Source: Methanosarcina sp. (GTDB lineage Archaea; Halobacteriota; Methanosarcinia; Methanosarcinales; Methanosarcinaceae). Taken from it: DNA of 64,000 nt. Shown piece by piece: positions 35,608-43,923 of this stretch. The position numbers and the translations under genes were made by a program. The notes beneath the pieces were generated by a model that did no database searches, was not told the origin of the DNA, and saw only the letters and a list, made by a program, of their open reading frames with translations. The first letter of the stretch is position 1, and every line of letters begins with the position of its first letter. The DNA is taken from NCBI RefSeq assembly GCF_028693135.1, contig NZ_JAQUVZ010000003.1:1-64000 (forward strand), given 5' to 3'.

Positions 35608-37041
35608 ATGTTAATCTTTATTCTGACAATCTTTATTATTTTTAGTGGATGCGTTGAAGAAAATAATCTCACTCAATCAAATGAGTCAGCATATCAAGGG
35701 CAAGCAAATATAACGCCGGAAAATCTTTCCTCAACAACCCTGTCATCCGAAGAGAAAAATATCCCTGAAATCGAAGTGACATCCTTTTCAAGCATTTATA
35801 TGCACGATAATTCAGAAAACGTATTAAATTACCTGTTTAGCTGGGATAATGTCCCGGGTAACGAAAGTAATAATCTCAGCAAATACCTCATGAATGATCT
35901 GGGGATTGATTGGGTAAGTAACGCGCAGATCGTTAAAACCGATGACAATAATACTATCCGTGTTTTTACTTCCAACAATTCTCTGGAGTTAAAGCTTGCA
36001 GACGATAAAAATACGGTTTTAATAACTCCCAATGACATTCGATTAAAAGTAAAAGAGGAAGATGGTAAGCTTTGCATATACAGAGTTAAAGAATACCGTG
36101 GTTCAAGTGATCCCACAGAAAGCAAGTTCGGATATAATCTCAATGAAAAGTATTACGCGGTATATGACCTTTCAATAAAGAATAATGGTTCAAAGAACCT
36201 CGATTTTAAATTAAACGAACTTCATGTACGTGATGGTAATCGTACATTTAATACTACAAATCTGGACCCTTACGGTTTTTATGAGAGATCACATCTGGAG
36301 GTGCTTTCAAGCCTCAAAGAAGAAAATAAAATTGAAAGTATGACTCTATCTCCCGGACAAACTATAAACGGATCTGTGGTTTTTCAGGTTAATTCGCTGT
36401 ACAATGAATCGTTTTTACTGATGTATAACGAAACTCTTATTTCCTCAGCCTCTTTAGAAAAAAGTATTGAAGCTTTAAAAGTTGCCGAACACTTCAATTA
36501 CTCAACGGTGTTTGGCATACCGCCTTATTCTGAAGACACTTCTGACTTTAATAGTGAAGGGGCTCCATTATTTTGCAGCTGGGCAAACAGAAGTGTATTT
36601 GAATTCTTCAATAAGGCAGATTCGGAGAACGTGATGAAACCTTCTCCCTACTCTCCCGATGGAATAAGCTGGACCAAAATTGTCTTTGCATTGGAAGTCA
36701 AACCTGAAAGAAACATAACAACGCTTCCAGTAAAAAATAGGGACTCACATACATACAGTCTTCTTGTTGTTGATGATGCCGGAGAGGAACTAATTAACAC
36801 ACACGAGATTGAAAAAATAGCATTTCTAAGAAATGGAACCTATCAGCACTATTCCAGAAATGATCAAGATTTTCCACAGATGAATTTAACTAACCACACA
36901 TTCGTTAGAACTTCATTTGAACGTACTTATGGCACTCATATGAATGTTTACGTTTCGATTGATAACCAGAATCTTATACTGGACGATGACCTGAATGCAA
37001 TTCTGGTAAGATATAGTGACGGAGGTTACCATTTCGTTTAA
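35608..37041 (+). CDS. Lipoprotein of unknown function in the RM locus
   Basis: About 477 residues from ATG 35608 (GTG 35596 is an alternative with poor spacing); GGGGATGA lies upstream. Lipobox IIFSGC, then a Thr/Ser/Asn-rich linker. A middle part (KYYAVYDLSIKNNGSKNLDF...LHVRDGNRTFNTT) resembles telokin-like Ig domains of the DUF4352 kind. Many NXS/NXT sites suit an extracellular glycoprotein. It is on the opposite strand to the hsd genes and separates hsdS from hsdR, so it is probably an insertion cargo and not part of the RM system. Confidence 0.65.
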   Translation: MLIFILTIFIIFSGCVEENNLTQSNESAYQGQANITPENLSSTTLSSEEKNIPEIEVTSFSSIYMHDNSENVLNYLFSWDNVPGNESNNLSKYLMNDLGIDWVSNAQIVKTDDNNTIRVFTSNNSLELKLADDKNTVLITPNDIRLKVKEEDGKLCIYRVKEYRGSSDPTESKFGYNLNEKYYAVYDLSIKNNGSKNLDFKLNELHVRDGNRTFNTTNLDPYGFYERSHLEVLSSLKEENKIESMTLSPGQTINGSVVFQVNSLYNESFLLMYNETLISSASLEKSIEALKVAEHFNYSTVFGIPPYSEDTSDFNSEGAPLFCSWANRSVFEFFNKADSENVMKPSPYSPDGISWTKIVFALEVKPERNITTLPVKNRDSHTYSLLVVDDAGEELINTHEIEKIAFLRNGTYQHYSRNDQDFPQMNLTNHTFVRTSFERTYGTHMNVYVSIDNQNLILDDDLNAILVRYSDGGYHFV

Positions 37042-37082
37042 TTGCAGGATCTTATACTTGATGATGAACTGAATAATCTCGA

Positions 37083-37298
37083 GTTTATAATAGCTTTCCT
37101 GAGTGCTACATCCGGAATATCGGGAATCTCTTCCCGCTGCAATTTCTCAATCTTGTATTGCATGTTTGTGTGCCGTTTGACGAAAAGAATGGCATAAAAC
37201 AGCTTTATCATTTTTCAGCTCATCAAAACGAACCCGACCTTCTTTCTGGAAAAACTCGATAATCTCATTGCGGGTAAGTTTCTGGGAATTTGCTCCGT
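37083..37298 (-). pseudogene. AlbA_2/ATPase regulator remnant
   Basis: On the minus strand the frames read QKLTRNEIIEFFQKEGRVRF and then FVKRHTNMQYKIEKLQREEI followed by PDIPDVALRKAIINS. The second part is the joint before the ATPase domain of AlbA_2/RecG-like regulators, where relatives have EALREAIINAVVHRDY. The two pieces are joined by deletion and frameshift. This is a second relative of the regulator at 32570-34021. Confidence 0.7.
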
Positions 37299-37308
37299 TT
37301 CGAATAAT

Positions 37309-37388
37309 TATGATCCGTACAACGTCATTCGCTTAATCATGTCGTTTTTGTCACGCTCGACGCAGGAGAGCGGCTTTCAGACAAAAAA
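37309..37388 (+). repeat. Dispersed repeat R2, copy 2
   Basis: TGATCCGTACAACGTCATTC followed by GTCGTTTTTGTCACGCTCGA and CAGACAAAAAA, nearly identical to 14404-14481. Confidence 0.75.
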
Positions 37389-38044
37389 TAAGACAAAAGA
37401 CCCGAAAGAATAGCCATAAAGTAAAAGTGAAGTAAAAAATCTGGGGGTGAAGTCAAAACAGGATTAAAATATACCTGAAAAACACTCTTTTCCACGTCTG
37501 TTTTTATTAATTTTTACTGGAGATTTCAACCTCCGGTTTCTTTCTTCTCTTATTATCTTTCTTCTCTTATTATCTTTCTTCTTTTTTCTACTTTTTTTAC
37601 AGGGCCGCCAGACAAGCTGGCGGATGCGTCCGATATTTACCTGTGAATTAAAAAGCGGTTTCCGGGGTCCAGGGAAGTATTCTTCGGGCCAGGAAGGAAT
37701 TTCACTATAATTCTCGTATTCTCTTAATGCCAGCAGGAATTCTCCTGTTATTTGTTTTTACGGGAGGATGGGATGGTTTCAGCCCTGTAAGGCGCAGAAG
37801 ATAAAAAAGATTTCATATCGGGATATTCTGAATAATACCAGCCGATTAAGCAGGAACCACCATTCTGTTCACTTTGTCTCAAAACAGCATCATGATTTTG
37901 CCTGTTAAACATCAGGAATGAAAAGCTGAGAAAAGCAGTAAAAGGAATGAAAAGCTGAGAAAAGCAGTAAAAGAGGAGAAAACAATATCTGTACGCTTTA
38001 GCGTTGATTAAAAGAGTTAGTAAGGTATTCACAAGGTTTGACAT
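37389..38044. other. Intergenic region without recognised genes
   Basis: AT-rich sequence with short direct repeats (TCTTCTCTTATTATCTTTC at 37545-37580; GAATGAAAAGCTGAGAAAAG twice near 37916-37960). The minus-strand frame 37748-38044 has no protein-like character. Confidence 0.45.
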
Positions 38045-38806
38045 GCATCAATGAAGTTTGTTACGGGATCGGTTTTTAAGCCGTCCTGAATTTGCTCCAT
38101 TTGATAGCTTACGCGTCAATGAAGTTTGTTACGGGATCAGGTTTTAATCTGTCCTGAATGTGCTCCATCTCGCAGTTTACACGTCAATGAAGTTTATTAC
38201 GGGGTCAGGTTTCAATCTGTCCTTAATTTGCTCCATCTCGCAGTTTAAGCGTCAAAGAAGTAAATTTCTGGATCGGTTTTCAAGCCGTCCTTAATTTGCT
38301 CCATCTTGAAGCTTACGCGTCAATGAAGTTTATTACGGGTCAGGTTTTAATCTGTCCTGAATTTGCTCCATTTTTCAGCCTTACGCGTCAATGAAGTTTA
38401 TTATGGGATCAGGTTTCAATCTGTCCTTAATTTGCTCCATCTCGCAGTTTACGCCTCAATGAAGTAGATTTCTGGATCGGTTTTTAAGCCGCCCTGAATT
38501 TGCTCCATCTTGAAGCTTACGCGTCAATGAAGTTTATTACGGGATCAGGTTTTAATCTGTCCTGAAGGATCAGGTTTTAATCTGTCCTTAATTTGCCCTA
38601 TTTTAGAGCTTTACGCGTTAATGAAGTTTATTACGGGATCAGGTTTCAATCTGTCCTTAATTTGCTCCATCTCGCAGTTTAAGCATCAACGAAGTAGATT
38701 TCGGGATCGGTTTTCAAGCCGCCCTGAATTTGCTCCATCTTGAAGCTTACGCGTCAATGAAGTAGATTTCTGGATCAGGTTTTAATCTGTCCTTAATTTG
38801 CTTCAT
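38045..38806 (-). repeat. Array of eleven 68-bp repeats, each a potential 19-codon mini-gene
   Basis: Eleven units with ATG positions (minus strand) at 38806, 38738, 38670, 38601 (lost), 38508, 38440, 38371, 38304, 38236, 38168 and 38100. Intact units read ATG, 18 codons, TAA, then 8 nt to the next ATG. Products are MEQIQGGLKTDPEIYFVDA (type A) or MEQIKDRLKPDPVINFIDA (type B) and close variants. The order is a hybrid first unit, then A-B-B three times, then a last hybrid unit, so a trimer was probably amplified. Two units are damaged: 38601 has a 25-bp internal duplication and no ATG, 38371 a 1-nt deletion. The first unit is also the end of a 61-codon frame opening at 38932. No family recognised; not a CRISPR. 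Confidence 0.85.
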
Positions 38807-39204
38807 TTTACAGCTTACTACCTTGTGAACAATATATACTATGTAAGTAATGGTATAAAATACTGTCGGTGATATTACTAAGAGTAATTTAACAGGTTCA
38901 TTTTTTGCAAATTCTGCCTTGTGAATCCCCATTCATGCACTCTTTTGATTACAGGTGTACATTAAGTACTTCACTAATTTTACTTTTCTTAATTGAGTTT
39001 ATTGAATAATGGTTAATCACAGTTGCGCTGGCTCACCTCGCTGCAAGCAACGGGGGTATTCGACTGAAATAAATTATCCAATGGAAAAGGGCATATTCAC
39101 AAAAATAGTAAGGTTTCCGAGAACCTCAAGTCTTTCCCGTATTCTTCGGTAAGAAAATCGGATCGGAAACAACAATTTTCATATCATCACCCGAAAATGA
39201 GCTT

Positions 39205-39576
39205 TTAAATTTCCCAGTAAGGATGAAGATTATACTGTTCATACACTTTAGCCAAATCGTTATGATTTAAAGTCCAAACATCTTCATCCAGGCCTTCTGC
39301 CGTTTCGAATGCTCCCTTATCCACTTTAAGGATATAATCTCCTCGACTTGCGCTAAGAGCTCCCCAGGGAATGGCAAAGAATTTACACCTCATACCAAGA
39401 AAACAATCACAAGCAAACACTACGTATGCGATTCTTCCCCATTCAGAGTCAATCATGACTTCTTTAATCTTTCCGAGTTCTTCGTCGTTAACAGTGAGGA
39501 TCTTAGATCCTTTTATTTCAGTTGCCGGCACAAAAGTCATGTTCCTTGCAACTTGCGTTTCTTCAGCTACTCCCAT
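39205..39576 (-). CDS. PRC-barrel domain protein
   Basis: 123 residues from ATG 39576 (MGVAEETQVARNMTFVP), with AGGAG 9 nt upstream; a Met three codons earlier is less likely. Residues about 20-95 match a PRC barrel: TEIKGSKILTVNDEELGKIKEVMID, then GRIAYVVFACD and FFAIPWGAL. PRC-barrel proteins bind partners such as RNA-processing factors or photosynthetic reaction centres; in methanogens small stand-alone copies are common and uncharacterised. Cytoplasmic. It sits between the mini-gene array and hsdR debris. Confidence 0.85.
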   Translation of the reverse strand: MGVAEETQVARNMTFVPATEIKGSKILTVNDEELGKIKEVMIDSEWGRIAYVVFACDCFLGMRCKFFAIPWGALSASRGDYILKVDKGAFETAEGLDEDVWTLNHNDLAKVYEQYNLHPYWEI

Positions 39577-39600
39577 ACACCTCAACTCCTAATATATTAT

Positions 39601-39735
39601 TTACTTATTGTCTTTATTTATCTCTTCCAAAAGTACAGAGAAGCATTCCATGCTCTCAGCCTGCTCTTTCTCCATTCCAGACTTAAGCATATTGTCACAA
39701 TCTTTAATCGTTTGGAAAAGAGATGTGACTGTCAG
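39601..39735 (-). CDS. Possible small helical ORF, no standard start
   Basis: A 44-codon minus-strand frame (SLFQTIKDCDNMLKSGMEKE, QAESMECFSVLLEEINKDNK) looks like a short amphipathic or coiled-coil protein of the DUF1640 style. The only start that fits is CTG at 39735, with AAGAAG before it. It may be a fragment. Low confidence. Confidence 0.25.
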   Translation of the reverse strand: MTVTSLFQTIKDCDNMLKSGMEKEQAESMECFSVLLEEINKDNK

Positions 39736-39883
39736 CTTCTTACAGTAAACTACCCCATTAATAATAACAATTCATTGATAATATACATTCCTTGCGCACT
39801 TGAGATCGTGTCCATCATTACTGAAAACGGTGAGAAAAAGAAAGTTTATGAGTTTCCCCGAAATGCTAGTTTTCATCACAGTT

Positions 39884-40324
39884 TCACCCCACTTTTCACC
39901 CCACTTTTCACCCCACTTTTCACCCCACTTTTCACCCCACTTTTCACCCCGCTTTCTCCCAACTTATCTCCCAACCTGTTCTCCGCTTTTATGATCAATT
40001 TTCCACCGCAAGATGCTTATTTTTTTGCTTTTATCCGATTATTTTCTCCCAACTTTTCTCCCAACTTTTCACCCCACTTTTCACCCCACTTTTCACCCCA
40101 GTTTTCTCCGAACTTTTCTCCTAACTTTTCTCCTAACTTATCTCCTAACTTATCTCCTAACTTATCTTCGACCCTATCTTCGGGTATTTCTCTTAATTGT
40201 TCTCCGAATCTTATTTCGTGCTTTTACCCGGGATTTTACCCAGTTTTTCACCAAACTTTTTACCAAACTTTTCATCGGCTATCACCCAACTTTTCACCCA
40301 AAATATTCATCTCTTCCATTATCT
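39884..40324 (-). pseudogene. Decayed GEKL-repeat tail of an AlbA_2-type regulator
   Basis: Directly behind the hsdR stop. Minus-strand frames read MEEMNILGEKLGDS, then FGEQLREIPEDRVEDKLGDK and a long run of GDKL/GEKL/GEKW units ending GENNRIKAKK (12-bp units, 40042-40176). A second run at 39884-39960 is shifted to the KSGV frame. Such tetrapeptide runs lie between the ATPase and winged-helix parts of AlbA_2-type regulators, as TAQV does in the gene at 32570. Stops and frameshifts show it is dead. The opposite-strand frame of SPNF units is its shadow. Confidence 0.6.
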
Positions 40325-43075
40325 TCACGCCGTCAGTGCCTCATTCAATTCACTGAGAACCATATTCATCTCGTCCCCGAAAAGCTGGTACATTCTGCCG
40401 CGCCCGCCGAGAGCATCAAAGGGAGTGTAATCAAGGTCGTCTATTTCCAGATGGAAGCTGTTAGCCACATAATCTTTTATCAATCGGAGCCAGTTCATCT
40501 GATCATCGTTGAATTTCAGGGTCCCTGCCTGTTTTTTAAATACCCAGTCCTGGAAGTTCCGGTTAACGGTCTGGTCGTAGGAGGTCAGCACAGAGTCGAT
40601 TTCGGTTATCCTGCGGATCAGGGAAACCAGGGCTGTGAGTTCTTTTTTCGGGGAATTTCCATTCACCTTTTCCAGCTGCTCGTAAGCCTGCCATACCCTG
40701 AAGGGAGCGAAATAAGGCTTTTCAAGTTTCAGTTTATCCAGCACTTCTGTTATCATCGTAAAGGTAACTTCCCTGCGCTGGTAGGGCTGGTTATAGAAAA
40801 TTTTCAGGGCTGCGATCTCGTCTTTGTTAGCTTCCATATATGCCTTAAAGTCACTGACCAGCTCATCCGCCTTTGCCACAGCGTCTTTGTCCCATTCGGC
40901 TCTGTTAAGGGTGTCAATGTTCACGGTATCGATTATCTGCTCATGGACTCTGCGGACATTTTCGATATAATCGTTCAGCTCTCCGGAAAAAGTGGATCTG
41001 GCAACATCAATCAGATTTTCCTGTGCCTTTTTCTTTGCATCGGCTTCCTGAATTTCCGGCTGGTGCTGTTTAATCTCAGAAGCTCCGGAATCAATGATAT
41101 CAGGGTTATATGCACTGAGCAGGTCCTTAACAGTCTGATTGATAGTTTTTCCCTTCGCTTTCTCGGCAAAAGTAGCTCTTTCGTCCTCACTTATCTGCCG
41201 GTTCAGCCTTGCAAGCCGATTAGCCAGGGAAACATACAGGTCTTCGTCCTGAGCACCAAAAGTTACTGCTGCCAGCAGGTCTTTCAGTGAACTATTCCTC
41301 TTGCGTTCCAGTGGCCGGCTGTCAGTCTTTAAGGTTTTTGTAACGCCAACGGCATCCACAATTACAAAATGCGTCTTAGCCGAAACAGCCGATTCCGTCA
41401 CCTTTTTCAGGTCATCGAAGCCCAGGGTCCGTGTACCCCGTCCCTTCATCTGTTCAAAATAATTCAGGCTCTTAACATCCCTCATAAACAGCAGGCATTC
41501 CAGCGGCTTAACATCCGTGCCCGTGGCAATCATATCCACCGTAACCGCTATTCTGGGATTGTAAGCGTTGCGGAAATCGGCCAGCACTGATTTGGGGTCT
41601 TCTTCCGCTTTGTAGGTCACTTTCTTGCAAAAGGCATTGCCTTCGTTGAATTCTTCCCGCAGTATATTGATAATATCATCGGCATGGCTATCGTTCTTGG
41701 CAAAGATCAGGGTTTTTGGAACTTCCTCTCTGCCAGGGAAGATCTCAGGTAAATTTTCCTTAAATGCCCGTATCACATTTCTTATCTGGCTGGGATTGAC
41801 CACATCCCTGTCCAGCTTTTTGGAAGTATAGGTGAAATCTTCGTCTAGTTGTTCCCAGCGTTTTTTACGGGTCAGTTTTTCCCGCTTGTCCACGAACTCC
41901 TGAGCAGGTATCTTACCCCCGTTTTTGCTAATTTCAGTATCGATGATGTACACATCATAGCCCACATTTACGCCGTCTGCCACAGCTTCTTCATGGCTGT
42001 ACTCGCTCACCACATTCTCATTGAAAAATCCGAAAGTGCGTTTATCCGGCGTAGCCGTTAGACCTATCAAAAAAGCATCGAAATAGTCCAGAACCTGCTG
42101 CCACACGTTGTATATGGAGCGGTGGCACTCATCTATGACTACAAAATCAAACTCTTCAATGGGGATCTTCTCATTATACACTACAGGAAGCGGTTCCTTT
42201 TGCCATCCTCTCTCGGCAGGGTTCTCTTCCTCGAGATTTTCGTCCAGCTCCTCGCCCTTCAAAATAGAGTAAAGCCGCTGGATCGTGGAAATACACACCT
42301 GGCTGTCCGAGGATATATAACTGGAACGCAGGCGCTGCACATTGTAAAGCTCGGTAAATTTGCGGTTATCATCATTGGGCACATAAGCCATGAATTCCTG
42401 CTCTGCCTGCTCGCCAAGGTTCCTGGTATCAACAAGGAATAGCACTTTTTTGGCATCCGCAAATTTTAGTAACCTGTAGATGAAGGTTATAGCAGTATAG
42501 GTTTTTCCTGAACCTGTTGCCATCTGGACCAGAGCCCTCGGGCGGTTGTCCTTAAAAGATCTTTCAAGGTTTGAAATTGCTATTATCTGGCAATCCCATA
42601 ACCTTTCGGGAGGCAATTCAGGGATATCAAGTAACCTTTCCCTCAAAGGCTTCTTTCTGAGCCATTCCTCAAAAGTCTCAGGTCGGAGAAAAGAAAAAAC
42701 AGGTTTTGACCTGGGCTTCGGGTCACGGAAGTCTGTGAAGCGTGTAAGTTCCCCGGTACTCTCGTAAACAAAAGGAAGTGGGTCATTGTTCAGGTACTTT
42801 AGCTTGCTTGCAGCATAGTCGGCTGATTGTTCCTCAACAATGGTTAATCGGTGTCCTTCTTCGTCCCTTTTCGCCTCAATAATTCCAACGGGTCTTTTGT
42901 CAACAAAGAGTACATAATCAGCCGGTCCCACATCGGTCTGATATTCCTTAACCGCAATGCCTCTGGAAGCGCTCCAATCGATCCTGCTCTTTTCCTGCAC
43001 TATCCAGCCAGAATCATTTAATTTTCGATCGATGTCATTTCTGGCTTTCTGCTCCGGGGTCTGGTTATTACTCAT
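40325..43075 (-). CDS. hsdR: Type I restriction endonuclease subunit R
   Basis: 916 residues. The N-terminal nuclease has the PD-(D/E)XK pattern ADYVLFVDKRPVGIIEAKR (D53, E67, K69). The SF2 translocase follows with Walker A TGSGKT near 188-193 and DECH near 314, then helicase motifs AVTVDMIATGTDVKPLECL and MKGRGTR. A helical C-terminus (about 700-916) binds the HsdM2S core. The subunit cuts unmodified DNA after ATP-driven translocation. Same strand as hsdS and hsdM but about 5 kb upstream, so it has its own promoter. It looks intact. Confidence 0.95.
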   Translation of the reverse strand: MSNNQTPEQKARNDIDRKLNDSGWIVQEKSRIDWSASRGIAVKEYQTDVGPADYVLFVDKRPVGIIEAKRDEEGHRLTIVEEQSADYAASKLKYLNNDPLPFVYESTGELTRFTDFRDPKPRSKPVFSFLRPETFEEWLRKKPLRERLLDIPELPPERLWDCQIIAISNLERSFKDNRPRALVQMATGSGKTYTAITFIYRLLKFADAKKVLFLVDTRNLGEQAEQEFMAYVPNDDNRKFTELYNVQRLRSSYISSDSQVCISTIQRLYSILKGEELDENLEEENPAERGWQKEPLPVVYNEKIPIEEFDFVVIDECHRSIYNVWQQVLDYFDAFLIGLTATPDKRTFGFFNENVVSEYSHEEAVADGVNVGYDVYIIDTEISKNGGKIPAQEFVDKREKLTRKKRWEQLDEDFTYTSKKLDRDVVNPSQIRNVIRAFKENLPEIFPGREEVPKTLIFAKNDSHADDIINILREEFNEGNAFCKKVTYKAEEDPKSVLADFRNAYNPRIAVTVDMIATGTDVKPLECLLFMRDVKSLNYFEQMKGRGTRTLGFDDLKKVTESAVSAKTHFVIVDAVGVTKTLKTDSRPLERKRNSSLKDLLAAVTFGAQDEDLYVSLANRLARLNRQISEDERATFAEKAKGKTINQTVKDLLSAYNPDIIDSGASEIKQHQPEIQEADAKKKAQENLIDVARSTFSGELNDYIENVRRVHEQIIDTVNIDTLNRAEWDKDAVAKADELVSDFKAYMEANKDEIAALKIFYNQPYQRREVTFTMITEVLDKLKLEKPYFAPFRVWQAYEQLEKVNGNSPKKELTALVSLIRRITEIDSVLTSYDQTVNRNFQDWVFKKQAGTLKFNDDQMNWLRLIKDYVANSFHLEIDDLDYTPFDALGGRGRMYQLFGDEMNMVLSELNEALTA

Positions 43076-43923
43076 CTGTCTTTACCCGTTGAATGTTTTT
43101 TATCCATTAAAATTCATTTTCATCCTTCTGTGCCTGGATTGGAGTGTCGAGGCTGGCACTCTCTTATATTCTTATTATAATCCAAATTAGAGATTCACAA
43201 TTAATTCAAATATTTTTCTATATTAACTAAAACTAGAACTTTATTGCTATGGCCTGCTAATTCTGCTAATGATACTCTGCCCCATAATTTATAATTTTGT
43301 TTTTACAGATATTCAAGGTATAACCGGCTCTTAATTGCTCTTCGCTGTTTTGAAATGATTGAAAATAATTGCCCGGTTGAAAAGTGATCACACCAAAGAA
43401 ATAAATCTCAGTTTTGAATGCGACTTTCACCGATAAATGTTTCTAAATTTATGCATGCTATCTCCCCGATTTTGGAAATAGATGTAAATCACCTACTCGA
43501 AAACGTGGAGAGCCAAAAAAAAGCAGATGAAAGGGATGCGATTCGAGTCCACGAATTCCTTCGAAAAAGGATCTTTTATATACTCATCCATTTGTATTGG
43601 TTAAGAATTTGCGAATCTTAAAAATAACTGCTGAAATCATCCATTCCACTTAATTTAGATTTATAGGTTTACAGAAGGGTGATTCTAAAGTAACCATTAT
43701 ATTGGTTGTGGAATAGTTTACTGTAAATCTGAATCACAAAAATCCCTTTATGTTTTTCAAAATACAACGAATATGTTTATCTCCGCAGGCGGGAAGACCC
43801 CCTTCCTCAAAAATCTGAACCGTCAGGTGAAGATTTTATGGTGTGGCAGTTCACCAGACAAGATCAAAAATCCACTCTCAAGAGATTTTCAAGGCTGAAA
43901 TTTTTAATTAAAAGAGGGGTAAA
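43076..43923. other. Intergenic region upstream of hsdR and the beta-helix gene
   Basis: About 850 bp of AT-rich sequence with the divergent promoters of hsdR and the gene at 43924. It includes the tRNA-Leu-like 3' fragment at 43533-43573. The frame 43418-43621 covers that fragment and is not protein-like. Confidence 0.5.
43533..43573 (-). other. tRNA-Leu 3'-half-like fragment
   Basis: On the minus strand GAAGGAATTCGTGGACTCGA continues into ATCGCATCCC, resembling the variable arm, T arm and 3' acceptor of a tRNA-Leu, and similar to the degenerate tRNA at 45441-45550. Could be an old attachment-site copy. Confidence 0.4.

Noticed and set aside
37748-38044. 98-aa minus-strand ORF
   Set aside because: Phe/Leu-rich but without ribosome site, family resemblance or consistent membrane pattern; lies in repeat-rich DNA.
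38045-38806. CRISPR array
   Set aside because: The whole 68-bp unit is repeated; there are no unique spacers between conserved direct repeats.
39553-40356. 267-aa plus-strand protein of SPNF/TPLF repeats
   Set aside because: It is the opposite strand of the decayed GEKL tract and has no start signal.
40013-41290. 425-aa plus-strand ORF
   Set aside because: Antisense to the end of hsdR and the GEKL debris; not protein-like.
43418-43621. 67-aa plus-strand ORF
   Set aside because: Overlaps the tRNA-Leu-like fragment and lacks start signals.
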